Assembly: GCF_000337695.1 (NCBI RefSeq)
Contig: NZ_AOIA01000032.1
Location: 12,718 to 56,753, forward strand
DNA: 44,036 nt
Direction: 5' to 3'
Origin: Natronococcus jeotgali DSM 18795
Lineage (GTDB): Archaea; Halobacteriota; Halobacteria; Halobacteriales; Natrialbaceae
Part shown: positions 28,068 through 36,004 of the stretch, piece after piece
Position numbering within the stretch: the first letter of the stretch is position 1
How the letters are laid out: each line of letters begins with the position of its first letter
Position numbers and translations under genes: made by a program
Notes under the pieces: model-generated
Told to the model about the DNA's origin: nothing
The model's input: only the letters and a program-made list of their open reading frames with translations
Database searches by the model: none

Positions 28068-28874
28068 ATGAGCGAGCCCGGCGACCCGAAACCGGGAACC
28101 GTCTACCTCGTCGGCAGCGGGCCCGGCGATCCCGAGCTGTTGACCGTCAAGGCCAAGCGACTGCTCGAGCGCGCCGACGTAGTCCTCCACGACCGGCTTC
28201 CGGGCCCGGCGATCATCGATCAGCTTCCGGCCGATCGCTGCGAGGACGTCGGCAAGCGGGCGGGCGGTGATCGAACGTCCCAGCCCGAGATCAACGAGCG
28301 ACTCGTCGAGCTCGCCAGTGCGGGCAACTCCGTCGTTCGGCTGAAGGGCGGGGACTCGTTCGTCTTCGGCCGCGGGGGCGAGGAAGCGGAGTACCTCGCG
28401 GCCCGCGACGTTCCCTTCGAGGTCGTCCCCGGGGTCACCTCGGCCACCGCCGCACCCGCGGTCGCCGGAATCCCGATCACCCACCGCGACCACGCCTCGT
28501 CGGTCTCGCTGGTCACGGGTCACGAGGACCCCGACAAGGAGGAGTCGGCGGTCGACTGGGAGGCCCTGGCCGCCCTCGGCGGCACCATCGTCGTCCTGAT
28601 GGGGGTCAGTCGACTGCCGGACTACACCGACGCGCTCCTCGAGGCCGGCGCCGACCCCGAGACGCCGGTCGCGCTCGTCGAGCGCGCGACCTGGCCGGAA
28701 CAACGGGTCGCAACTGGCACCCTCGAGACGATCGTCGCGGCCCGCGACGAGGTCGGCATCGAACCGCCCGCGGTGACCGTCGTCGGCGAGGTCGCGGCGA
28801 CCAGGGATCGGGTCCTCGAGTACCTCGCGAACGAACCCGACGGCGAGCCGGTCGAGCCGGATACGGAGGTGTAA
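28068..28874 (+). CDS. cobA: Uroporphyrinogen-III C-methyltransferase
   Basis: It uses S-adenosylmethionine to methylate uroporphyrinogen III at C2 and C7, giving precorrin-2 for sirohaem, archaeal haem and cobalamin. The protein has 268 residues. The motifs [38 protein letters not shown] and [16 protein letters not shown] are typical of SUMT. The start codon follows the hemC stop without a gap, showing translational coupling. Confidence 0.96.
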   Translation: MSEPGDPKPGTVYLVGSGPGDPELLTVKAKRLLERADVVLHDRLPGPAIIDQLPADRCEDVGKRAGGDRTSQPEINERLVELASAGNSVVRLKGGDSFVFGRGGEEAEYLAARDVPFEVVPGVTSATAAPAVAGIPITHRDHASSVSLVTGHEDPDKEESAVDWEALAALGGTIVVLMGVSRLPDYTDALLEAGADPETPVALVERATWPEQRVATGTLETIVAARDEVGIEPPAVTVVGEVAATRDRVLEYLANEPDGEPVEPDTEV

Positions 28875-28878
28875 TCGC

Positions 28879-29622
28879 GTGCGAGACCTCTCCGTCGCCG
28901 TGTTTCGGCCCGACGACGAGCGCCTCGCCGACGCCGTCGAACTGCTCGAGTCGCTGGGCGCGACCCCGGTTCCCGACCCGATGCTGTCGGTCGAGGCCAC
29001 GGACGCGACGCCCCGCGAGGACGCCGACTACGCCGTCCTGACGAGCAAGACGGGCGCGGAGCTGGTCGCCGACTCCGGCTGGGAGCCCGGTTCGGCCACC
29101 GTCTGCGCGATCGGCCCGAAGACCGCCGACGCCGTCCGCCGAGCCGGCTACGCGGTCGACGTCGTCCCCGAGGAGTACACCTCGAGCGGGCTGGTCGACG
29201 CCCTCGCCGACGAGCTCGACGGCGCCCGCGTCGAGGTCGCCCGCAGCGACCACGGCAGCCCCGTCCTGCTTTCGGGGTTCGAGGCCGCCGGGGCGTACGT
29301 CCACGAGACGGTCCTCTACCGACTCGTCCGTCCCGCGGGGAGCGGCGAGTCGGCCGAGCGGGCGGCCGCCGGCGAACTCGACGCCGCCTGCTTTACGTCC
29401 TCGCTGACCGCCGAGCACTTCCTCGAGGCCGCCGCCGACCGCGGCCTGCGCGAGGAGTCGATCGCGGGACTGGAAGCGGCCACCGTCGGCGTCATCGGCG
29501 AGCCGACCCGCGAGACCGCCCTCGAGCGTGGGATCGACGTCGATCTGGTCGCGAGCGAGGCGAGGTTCGACGCGCTGGCCCGCGAGACCGTCGAGGCGGC
29601 TGCGCCGACCTCCCGCGATTGA
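28879..29622 (+). CDS. hemD: Uroporphyrinogen-III synthase
   Basis: It closes and inverts the D ring of hydroxymethylbilane to give uroporphyrinogen III. The 247 residues begin at GTG 28879, four bases after the cobA stop. The family is weakly conserved; [40 protein letters not shown] and [13 protein letters not shown] match its usual pattern of two flexible domains. The operon position confirms the call. Confidence 0.9.
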   Translation: MRDLSVAVFRPDDERLADAVELLESLGATPVPDPMLSVEATDATPREDADYAVLTSKTGAELVADSGWEPGSATVCAIGPKTADAVRRAGYAVDVVPEEYTSSGLVDALADELDGARVEVARSDHGSPVLLSGFEAAGAYVHETVLYRLVRPAGSGESAERAAAGELDAACFTSSLTAEHFLEAAADRGLREESIAGLEAATVGVIGEPTRETALERGIDVDLVASEARFDALARETVEAAAPTSRD

Positions 29623-29728
29623 ACCACCGCGGCCGAGACGGTCTCGCCCCCGAACGGGTGCAACGCCGTCCCAAACCGGAACTGGCAAGGACGCTCCCTA
29701 CTTCCCTCGAGCCCCTACCGACGGCGAG

Positions 29729-30088
29729 ATGACGAACGTACGAACCCCCGGGATCGACGGCATCGATCTCGATCCCCCGGGCTCGGTCGGAACCCGGGTC
29801 GCGTTTTTCGTCCTCTGGGGTATCGACATGGTCGCCGCGACGCTGTTTTTCGTCGTGCCGTACGCGACCGAACTCAACCCCGTCACCGTGCGGTTCTACG
29901 AGCTATTCGGGCTCCCGGGCGTTCCTCTCGCCGCGATCTGTTACGCCGGGGCCGTGGTCGCGATCGGACACCTCCTCTCGGATCCGATCGATCGGCGGTT
30001 CGTCGGCGCGGTGGTGTTCGCCTACCTCGTGTTCGCGACCAACAACGTCGTCCTGTTGCTCTCGGGACGCTCCCCGCTGGGCGTCTGA
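29729..30088 (+). CDS. Small polytopic membrane protein
   Basis: The 119-residue protein has three hydrophobic helices (about 23-45, 62-82 and 90-110) and the loop YATELNPVTVRFYELFG between the first two. The ELNP motif recalls DUF5658 membrane proteins, but this is weak. The frame stays open far upstream into hemD, yet only the part from ATG 29729 looks like protein. The function is unknown. Confidence 0.65.
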   Translation: MTNVRTPGIDGIDLDPPGSVGTRVAFFVLWGIDMVAATLFFVVPYATELNPVTVRFYELFGLPGVPLAAICYAGAVVAIGHLLSDPIDRRFVGAVVFAYLVFATNNVVLLLSGRSPLGV

Positions 30089-30105
30089 GGACGCGAGGAC
30101 CGGAG

Positions 30106-30112
30106 CTTTATC
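30106..30112 (+). promoter_or_regulatory. TATA box of the RecJ-like gene
   Basis: CTTTATC is centred near 30109. The expected transcript start is at about 30136-30138, which is the ATG of a 3-codon ORF and not the main ATG at 30146. Confidence 0.5.
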
Positions 30113-30145
30113 CCCGAAGCCGACTCACCATCGACCGATGCACCG

Positions 30146-31675
30146 ATGACCGGGCCGGTTCCCGAACTCGCCGAGCGAGCGACCGCCTGCGCGGAACACC
30201 TCCGCGACCGCGATCGCGTCCTGCTCGCCTCCCACATCGACGCCGACGGACTGACCAGCGCCGCGATCGCCGCGACCGCCCTCGAGCGCGCGGCGATCCC
30301 CTTCGAGGCCGTCTTCGAGAAACAGCTCGACGAGGCGGCGATCGACGACATCGCCGCGACCGAGTACGACACCGTCCTCTTTACCGACTTCGGGAGCGGA
30401 CAGCTCGAGACCATCGGCAACCACGAGGACGCGGGCGCGTTCACGCCCGTCGTCGCCGACCACCACCAGCCCGCCGACCGCGACACCGAGTACCACCTCA
30501 ACCCGCTGTTGTTCGGAATCGACGGGGCCTCCGAACTGTCCGGCGCGGGCGCGAGCTACGTCCTCGCGCGGGCGCTTGCGGACGTTACCGACGCACCGAC
30601 CGACGGGGTCGCGGCCGACGGCGGCACCGCGACGGCCCGCGCCGACAACCGCGATCTCGCCGCGCTGGCGGTCGTCGGCGCCGTCGGCGACATGCAGGCC
30701 TCCGGCGGCGAGCTTCACGGCGCCAACGAGGGGATCGTCGCCGAGGGCGTCGAGGCCGGCGTCCTCGAGACCGGGACCGACCTCGCGCTCTACGGCAAGC
30801 AAACCCGCCCGCTGCCGAAGTTCCTCGAGTACGCCACCGACGTCCGGATTCCGGGAATCTCGGGCGATCAAGGCGGCGCGTTACGGTTTCTGGACGACCT
30901 GGACCTCGAGTTGAAGACCGACGGCGAGTGGCGCTGCTGGGCCGAGCTCACCGCCGAGGAGAAACGAACCGTCGCGAGCGCCCTCGTCAAGCGGGCCGTC
31001 TCGCGGGGCGTCCCCGCGCCCAAGATCGATCGCCTCGTCGGCACCAGCTACGTCCTCTGCGAGGAGCCCGTCGGAACCGAACTGCGGGACGCCAGCGAGT
31101 TCTCGACGCTGCTGAACGCGACCGCCAGATACGAGCGGGCCGACGTCGGATTGAGCGTCTGTCTGGGCGACCGGGACGAGGCCCTCGATCGCGCCCGGAC
31201 CCTGCTACGGAACCACCGTCGGAACCTCTCGGAGGGGATCGACCTCGTCACCGAGGAGGGGGTCACCCACGAGGAGCACGTCCAGTGGTTCCACGCCGGC
31301 GACCGCATCCGCGAAACGATCGTCGGCATCGTCGCCGGGATGGCGATGGGAAACGACGGAGTCAGCCGCTCGAAACCGATTATCGCGTTCGCCGAGAAGA
31401 GCGCGGAGCGTGACGCAGCGAACCCGAGCGGCGACGCCGCTGGCGAGGAAGGTGGCGGAGCCGACGTCGCCGAGGAGGTCAAGGTCTCCGCCCGCGGCAC
31501 GCACGGTCTCGTTCGCGAGGGGCTCGACCTCTCGGTCGTGATGGGCGAGGCCTCCCGCGCCGTCGGCGGCGACGGCGGCGGTCACGACGTCGCTGCCGGG
31601 GCGACGGTCCCCGCGGGTCGCGAGGCGGAGTTCGTCGAGCGCGCCGACGAAATCGTCGGCGAGCAACTGTCCTGA
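30146..31675 (+). CDS. DHH-family phosphoesterase, archaeal RecJ/GAN-like
   Basis: The protein has 509 residues. The DHH active site is complete: HIDADG (30-35), Asp81 in FTDFGSG, and DHH at 105-107. The C-terminal half includes the DHHA1-like GG-rich region, with MAMGNDGVSRSKPIIAFAE and the terminal RAVGGDGGGHDVAAGATVP that binds the substrate backbone. Archaeal members act as single-strand exonucleases and associate with GINS and the replisome. The upstream ATGCACCGATGA overlaps the start codon. Which haloarchaeal RecJ paralogue this is remains open. Confidence 0.9.
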   Translation: MTGPVPELAERATACAEHLRDRDRVLLASHIDADGLTSAAIAATALERAAIPFEAVFEKQLDEAAIDDIAATEYDTVLFTDFGSGQLETIGNHEDAGAFTPVVADHHQPADRDTEYHLNPLLFGIDGASELSGAGASYVLARALADVTDAPTDGVAADGGTATARADNRDLAALAVVGAVGDMQASGGELHGANEGIVAEGVEAGVLETGTDLALYGKQTRPLPKFLEYATDVRIPGISGDQGGALRFLDDLDLELKTDGEWRCWAELTAEEKRTVASALVKRAVSRGVPAPKIDRLVGTSYVLCEEPVGTELRDASEFSTLLNATARYERADVGLSVCLGDRDEALDRARTLLRNHRRNLSEGIDLVTEEGVTHEEHVQWFHAGDRIRETIVGIVAGMAMGNDGVSRSKPIIAFAEKSAERDAANPSGDAAGEEGGGADVAEEVKVSARGTHGLVREGLDLSVVMGEASRAVGGDGGGHDVAAGATVPAGREAEFVERADEIVGEQLS

Positions 31676-32088
31676 CGTCGTCGGCACCGGCGACGCGCTC
31701 CGAGGGGAAACTGAAACGATTCACACACCGATCGCAGTGTAGTCCGGCGATCGGGCGTCCAGTGACGTTCAGTTCCTCCTATCGCTGGAGTTCGGGCCAG
31801 GATACCGGCTCACCCGTAATAGCCGCTGATACCGCAGTAACGCTGCCTTCTCGAGGATCGGTCCTCCGTCCGTTCCGTACGGGCTGACGGTTACGAACAC
31901 GCTACAGACGGGACCGTTCGTCCTCCAATAGCGGGGGTCCGTCTCGTCGGCGTCGCCTCGGTTCGGTATTCTATATCGTACTATGTAATTTATCAGAAAA
32001 ACAGCCCACGAGCGCGGCGTCCGCGACCGCTGAGAGCCGCGGCTCGAGCGGTCGAAGTACGGCGTCGTTACCGGGTCGAACGGGACCG
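31676..32088. other. Intergenic region between convergent genes
   Basis: This 413-bp gap holds no convincing gene. The segment 31972-32002 is AT-rich. A minus-strand open frame ending near 31769 lacks an ATG or a well-placed GTG and has weak codon bias. No terminator was identified. Confidence 0.5.
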
Positions 32089-32472
32089 TTACCGAGCGGA
32101 TCCGTCGGGGACCGCACCGGCCAGCGAGACATCGGCCAGCGCCGCTCGGATCTCGGCCGGATCGGCCCGGTTTTCGAGACGGCCGTGGAGTCGGGACATA
32201 CACTCGAGCAGCCCCTCGACCGCGGCGTGGCGGGTCGAAACGCGCCCGATGCGCTCGGTGATCTCGCGGTCCTCGAACAGACACTGGTACTGGAGCTCCC
32301 AGCAGAACCCCAGCCCGAGGCCGGGATGGGAGCAGTCGGCGGGCGTGCGGTCCGCGACGAGTTCGATCGGCGGTCGAGCGCGACGGTACGCAAGGCGGTC
32401 GCGACAGCACTCGACCGGCCCCCATCCCGGCGGAAGCGCCTCGGGTGGGACGGGGTGTTGATCGGATGGCAT
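32089..32472 (-). CDS. Hypothetical haloarchaeal protein (127 residues)
   Basis: The product is an alpha/beta protein with no recognised domain. A proline-rich N-terminus is followed by VECCRDRLAYRRARPP, a Cys and His containing stretch (DCSHPGLGLGFCWELQYQC) and a helical end with CMSRLHGRLENR. Five Cys residues are unusual for such a short haloarchaeal protein. Codon use is GC-rich like its neighbours. The frame and start are plausible; the function is unknown. Confidence 0.6.
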   Translation of the reverse strand: MPSDQHPVPPEALPPGWGPVECCRDRLAYRRARPPIELVADRTPADCSHPGLGLGFCWELQYQCLFEDREITERIGRVSTRHAAVEGLLECMSRLHGRLENRADPAEIRAALADVSLAGAVPDGSAR

Positions 32473-32636
32473 CGTAGCCCGCTATCCGGGTGAGAGGGAT
32501 GGTGGTGCCGCTTGCGTGCGCATACTCCGTATGTAGTAACCCCGTACCGTATCAGCGAAGTTACTAGCGGTCGCGTTAACCAGTGACACAGCGGCCGATC
32601 GTCCGACTTTTGTCCCCGCTCGCGTTCGTACACGGT

Positions 32637-32954
32637 ATGGCAGAGTTCGATCCCGAGCAGTTCGAGGACAAGTACGCCAACTACTTCCCCGAACTCCAGC
32701 AGGCCTACAAGAACGCGTTTAATCGGATGAACGACCGCTACGACTCCGAGCTCGTCCACGCGATCGACCAGCAGGTCTTGAACGAGAGCGAGCCCTTCTA
32801 CGAGGGAAACGGCGAGTTTCGCGTCGAGCTTCCCGACGATCCCTACGAGCGGGTAACCGGCGTCCTCGTCGAGGAGGAGCGCTTCGAGGAGGTCCTCGAG
32901 ATCCACGTCGAGGAGATCGAACGCGAACTCGAGCGGGTCTTCGAGTTCGACTAA
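32637..32954 (+). CDS. DUF5783-family protein
   Basis: The 105-residue acidic protein starts MAEFDPEQFEDKYANYFPEL and ends ELERVFEFD. The HAIDQQVLNESEPFYEGNG block is highly conserved in my recollection of haloarchaeal DUF5783. ATG 32637 is preferred over GTG 32583 because a TATA-like CTTTTGT lies about 28 bp upstream. No function is known. Confidence 0.8.
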   Translation: MAEFDPEQFEDKYANYFPELQQAYKNAFNRMNDRYDSELVHAIDQQVLNESEPFYEGNGEFRVELPDDPYERVTGVLVEEERFEEVLEIHVEEIERELERVFEFD

Positions 32955-33001
32955 GGGGAAGCGACGGAAGGTTTAGGGAGGTTCGCCCCCAACGGCGAGA
33001 C

Positions 33002-33358
33002 ATGAGCACCGAAACTCAGGACGGAGACGATCTCGAGGACCGCGTCGCGAACTTTCTGCGACGGAACTTCCCGCAGATCCAGATGCACGGCGGATCAGCG
33101 GCGATTCAGGATCTCGACCGCGAAACCGGCGAGGTCTCGATCGCCCTCGGCGGTGCCTGCAGCGGCTGCGGCATCTCGCCGATGACGATCCAGGCGATCA
33201 AGAGCCGGATGGTCAAGGAGATCCCCGAGATCGAGCAGGTCAACGCCCACACCGGAATGGACGGCGGCGACGAGATGGGCGGCGGTATGAGCCCCTCGTT
33301 CCCCGGCGAAACCGTCGACGACGGCGAGCCCGACGAGGGTCCGGAAGCCCCGTTCTAG
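33002..33358 (+). CDS. NifU C-terminal-domain iron-sulfur scaffold protein
   Basis: The 118-residue protein consists mainly of a NifU/Nfu domain. The paired cysteines Cys53 and Cys56 lie in GACSGCGISPMTIQ, the motif that carries a transient cluster between two subunits. An acidic Gly/Met-rich tail follows. It probably delivers Fe-S clusters to target proteins. A TATA-like GGTTTAG is centred about 29 bp upstream. Confidence 0.93.
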   Translation: MSTETQDGDDLEDRVANFLRRNFPQIQMHGGSAAIQDLDRETGEVSIALGGACSGCGISPMTIQAIKSRMVKEIPEIEQVNAHTGMDGGDEMGGGMSPSFPGETVDDGEPDEGPEAPF

Positions 33359-33409
33359 AGCGTCGCCGTTCTCGGTTCGCTCTCGTGTTTTTCGACTCGA
33401 AAGCGCCGC

Positions 33410-34309
33410 CTACCGGAGTCCGCGTCCCCGCTCCCACGTCCGAACGAGCGCCGCGAGGGCGCGGTTCGTCGGCGCTTCGAGCCCGCGTGCGGCCGCGCGC
33501 TCGAGGACGTACCCGTTGATCGCATCGATCTCGGTTCGCCGCTCGGCGCGGACATCCTGACGCATCGAGGAGGTGTTGGCGGCCGTCTCCGTCGCGACCG
33601 CCTCGAGGGCGGCCAGCGCCTCGCGGTTCGAGAGGACGACCCCCTCGGCGCGGGCGACGCGGGCGGTCTCGCGGGTCGCGCTCCGGGCGAGGTCGTTCGC
33701 GGGGGCGTCGAGGACCGCGCCGTTCTCGGTCTCCGTCAGCGCGGTCACGGCGTTGATCCCGGCGTTGACCGCGAGCTTCTCCCACAGGCGGCGGGGCATC
33801 CCGTCCGAAACGGTCGTCTCGAGGCCCGCCGATCGGAAGGCCGCGCCGACCCGGTCGGCGATCGCAGCGTGCCGTCCGCGGCGGTCGCCGAGGACGACCT
33901 CGCCGCGCCCCGTACACTCGACGACGCCCGGATCCCGCAGGACCGCCCCGTATGAGGCGGTTCCGGCGAGGACGGGACACTCGAGTGCGTCCGCGAGTAT
34001 CCCCTCGTTTCCCATCCCGTTCTGCAGGGAGAGAACGGCCTCGAACGCGCCCGTCGCGAGGGTGTCGGCCGCTCGGGGCGTGTCGTAGGACTTGACCGTC
34101 ACGACAGCGAGATCGGCCGCGAGCCCCGCTCCGTCGGTCGTCGCCCGCGGCGCGACGTCGGCTTCGAGTTCGCCCTCGAGGACGAGCCCGCACTCGCGGA
34201 CGGCGTCGATGTGGTCGTCACGACCGACGAGAGTCACGTCGTGTTCGCGCGCGAGGGCGGCGCCGACGAGACTCCCGAGGCTGCCGGCGCCGAAGATGAC
34301 GATCTCCAT
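33410..34309 (-). CDS. Ketopantoate reductase-family oxidoreductase
   Basis: The 299-residue protein begins with the Rossmann motif IFGAGSLGSLVGAALA. It also has TVKSYDTPRAA, SLQNGMGNE and the catalytic region around RLWEKLAVNAGINAVTAL with the family lysine. The C-terminal helical domain has RRTEIDAINGYVL. Ketopantoate reductase uses NADPH to make pantoate for coenzyme A; archaea may use this enzyme or IlvC for the step, so I leave the gene symbol empty. Confidence 0.88.
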   Translation of the reverse strand: MEIVIFGAGSLGSLVGAALAREHDVTLVGRDDHIDAVRECGLVLEGELEADVAPRATTDGAGLAADLAVVTVKSYDTPRAADTLATGAFEAVLSLQNGMGNEGILADALECPVLAGTASYGAVLRDPGVVECTGRGEVVLGDRRGRHAAIADRVGAAFRSAGLETTVSDGMPRRLWEKLAVNAGINAVTALTETENGAVLDAPANDLARSATRETARVARAEGVVLSNREALAALEAVATETAANTSSMRQDVRAERRTEIDAINGYVLERAAARGLEAPTNRALAALVRTWERGRGLR

Positions 34310-34348
34310 CGGCCGACGGTGGTGGCGCAGCGGTGAAAACGGTTGCCG

Positions 34349-34648
34349 TTAGTCTTCGGTCCAGTAGTACAGTTCCTCCCGGTCGGCGCCGCAGGACGGA
34401 CAGCTCCGGGGCAGGTCCGAGTCGAGCCGACCCATCTCGCCGCACTCCCAGCACCGCCACATCAGTTCGGCCTCGCCGAAGGCCTGCCCCGAGCGGACGT
34501 GTTCGACGCTCATCCCCTCGAGTCCCTCGCGCATCGTCACGTAGAACCCCTCCTCGTCGAAGCCGCGGATCCGACCCACCGGCGTTCCCGCTTCGGTGTA
34601 GATCCTCGTTCCGAACCCGAGCCGGGGTGTTTCGTCGTTCTCTGTCAT
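34349..34648 (-). CDS. Rubredoxin-like zinc-ribbon protein, DUF7130-like (copy 1)
   Basis: The 99-residue protein has an N-terminal PRC-barrel-like strand set (IYTEAGTPVGRIRGFDEEGFYVT) and a C-terminal ribbon with CWEC and CPSC knuckles, ending YYWTED. ATG 34648 is supported by a TATA box about 28 bp upstream. A second copy lies at 38616-38954 with nearly identical SVEH-RSGQAFGEAELMWRC core. The site could hold zinc or iron. The two copies frame a metal-ATPase module. Confidence 0.75.
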   Translation of the reverse strand: MTENDETPRLGFGTRIYTEAGTPVGRIRGFDEEGFYVTMREGLEGMSVEHVRSGQAFGEAELMWRCWECGEMGRLDSDLPRSCPSCGADREELYYWTED

Positions 34649-34672
34649 GGTCATATACAACGCTTCGCAAGA

Positions 34673-34679
34673 GTATAAA
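34673..34679 (-). promoter_or_regulatory. TATA box of the DUF7130-like copy 1
   Basis: GTATAAA (TTTATAC on the coding strand) is centred 28 bp upstream of the ATG at 34648. Confidence 0.55.
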
Positions 34680-34844
34680 GGGTGGACGGCCCTGAGCTCC
34701 TCGTTCGACCGGACGTCTCCGGGTCGGCCGATCGTCGGCGCTCCGCTTGTAAACCACTATCTGCAATATAGAACTAGCACCGACGCGGTCGTGGGGGCAG
34801 TTTCCTCCACCACGCACTTGCGGGTGGGTTGCAAACGTGTGGAT

Positions 34845-35129
34845 ATGCGCGACGATTCCGACGACGGCGTTCGCGTCTGGCTGGTCGAGCGGACGTATTC
34901 CGACGACGAACAGAACCTCATCATCCTCACCTACGCTACCCCCGACGGGCAACGGTACTTCCGGAAGGAGCGGGCGCTCACCTCCTTCACCGACGTTCGC
35001 GACACGACCGCCGCCGTCGACGCTGACCCCGGCAATCTCGGCTCGGTCGACGAGGAGGATCTACAGGAACAGTACGCGGCCGAAGCACAGCGGATGCGGA
35101 ACGCACACGACCCCGACGACGTGATCTGA
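34845..35129 (+). CDS. Hypothetical small acidic protein (94 residues)
   Basis: The protein begins MRDDSDDGVRVWLVERTYSD and has a beta-rich middle (NLIILTYATPDGQRYFRKERA) with an acidic helical C-terminus. GTG 34839 is an in-frame alternative start. No motif was recognised. The gene lies just upstream of the HTH_10 regulator on the same strand, separated by a GC hairpin. Confidence 0.65.
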   Translation: MRDDSDDGVRVWLVERTYSDDEQNLIILTYATPDGQRYFRKERALTSFTDVRDTTAAVDADPGNLGSVDEEDLQEQYAAEAQRMRNAHDPDDVI

Positions 35130-35140
35130 TCTGCATCGAC

Positions 35141-35160
35141 GCGGGCAGTACCGGGCCCGC
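35141..35160. terminator. GC-rich hairpin after the 94-residue gene
   Basis: GCGGGC (35141-35146) pairs with GCCCGC (35155-35160) around an 8-base loop. It lies 12 bases past a stop codon. There is no T-run, so a terminator role is tentative. Confidence 0.35.
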
Positions 35161-35192
35161 GTGTTATGTCCAGCCGACTCCTACGCGTGGGT

Positions 35193-35939
35193 ATGCGCGA
35201 ACTCGTCTTCGCCCTCGAGTACGACCCCGGGTGCAACAGGGTGGCGGACGCCCTCGTCGATCACCCCGACGCCCGGATCCGCTCGCTGTCACTGCACGCC
35301 ACCGCCGAGCGCCTCTGGCGGGTCGACCACGTCACCGGCGGGCCGGCGGCCCTCGACGACATCGAGGACGCCTTCCTCACCGCCGACTACTACGCTGACT
35401 GTCTTGCCGCCGGGGACTGCGGGGCCACGCAGGACACCCGCGTTCTCGACCGCACCGACGACACGCTCGTCCTCTACTCCGACTGGGAGCGCACCCCCGA
35501 CTGCGCGTCCGTCCCCCACATCGCCCGCGACCACCTCGGCGACGGCGTGTTGTTCGAGACGCGCCACGAGGGGCGCCACTACACGTGGCGCATCATCCAC
35601 TCCGGCGAGGGCGACGTGGCCGCGTTCTTCGAGGACCTCGAGTCGGCGGTCGGCGACTGCGCCCGAACGGAGATGCTCCGGACGACGGATACGTCGGCGC
35701 CGAACGGGGAGGCGGCAGCCGACCCGGGCAGGCTGTCCCCCGAGCAGGAGGCTGCCCTCCGGGCCGCCGTCGAACACGGGTACTACGAGTCGCCGCGCGA
35801 GGTCGACGTCGGCGATCTCGCCGACCACCTCGACGTGCCGCGGTCGACGCTTACGTATCGGCTCCGGCGGGCCGAGGAACGCCTGGCCAAGCGGTACGTC
35901 GCGGGCGAACAACTGGCAGGGGCGTCGACACCGCTCTAG
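35193..35939 (+). CDS. Bat-type HTH_10 transcriptional regulator, Cys-rich sensor
   Basis: The 248-residue protein has a C-terminal HTH_10 domain: LSPEQEAALRAAVEHGYYES, VDVGDLADHLDVPRSTLTYRLRRAEERL. The N-terminal sensor half has Cys14, Cys70, Cys76, Cys104 and Cys146 plus several His residues, suitable for metal binding. ATG 35193 puts a weak TATA-like GTGTTATG about 28 bp upstream; ATG 35166 is an alternative. It lies 65 bp upstream of a PIB ATPase on the same strand, so it is a likely metal-responsive regulator of that pump. Confidence 0.85.
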   Translation: MRELVFALEYDPGCNRVADALVDHPDARIRSLSLHATAERLWRVDHVTGGPAALDDIEDAFLTADYYADCLAAGDCGATQDTRVLDRTDDTLVLYSDWERTPDCASVPHIARDHLGDGVLFETRHEGRHYTWRIIHSGEGDVAAFFEDLESAVGDCARTEMLRTTDTSAPNGEAAADPGRLSPEQEAALRAAVEHGYYESPREVDVGDLADHLDVPRSTLTYRLRRAEERLAKRYVAGEQLAGASTPL

Positions 35940-35953
35940 CGAGGGTGGAGTGC

Positions 35954-35967
35954 TTGGAATATTCCAA
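35954..35967. promoter_or_regulatory. Palindrome TTGGAATATTCCAA upstream of the metal ATPase
   Basis: This perfect 14-bp palindrome is centred at about 35960, 15 bp upstream of the TATA-like GCTTATC. The spacing is that of an upstream activating sequence, similar to the Bat site of the bop promoter, and fits an HTH_10 activator. Confidence 0.7.
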
Positions 35968-35972
35968 CTAAG

Positions 35973-35979
35973 GCTTATC
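35973..35979 (+). promoter_or_regulatory. TATA-like box of the metal ATPase
   Basis: GCTTATC is centred about 29 bp upstream of ATG 36005, so the ATPase has its own leaderless promoter. Confidence 0.55.
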
Positions 35980-36004
35980 GAACTGACGCCCCTCCCTCGA
36001 GGTA

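Noticed and set aside
31769-32425. Minus-strand open frame in the convergent gap
   Set aside because: No ATG or well-placed GTG for the non-overlapping part, Arg/Pro-rich translation where it overlaps the 127-residue gene, and no family resemblance.
32521-32533. Dyad CATAC-TCC-GTATG between divergent genes
   Set aside because: Arms of only five bp at a position without a clear promoter relation; too weak to report as a site.
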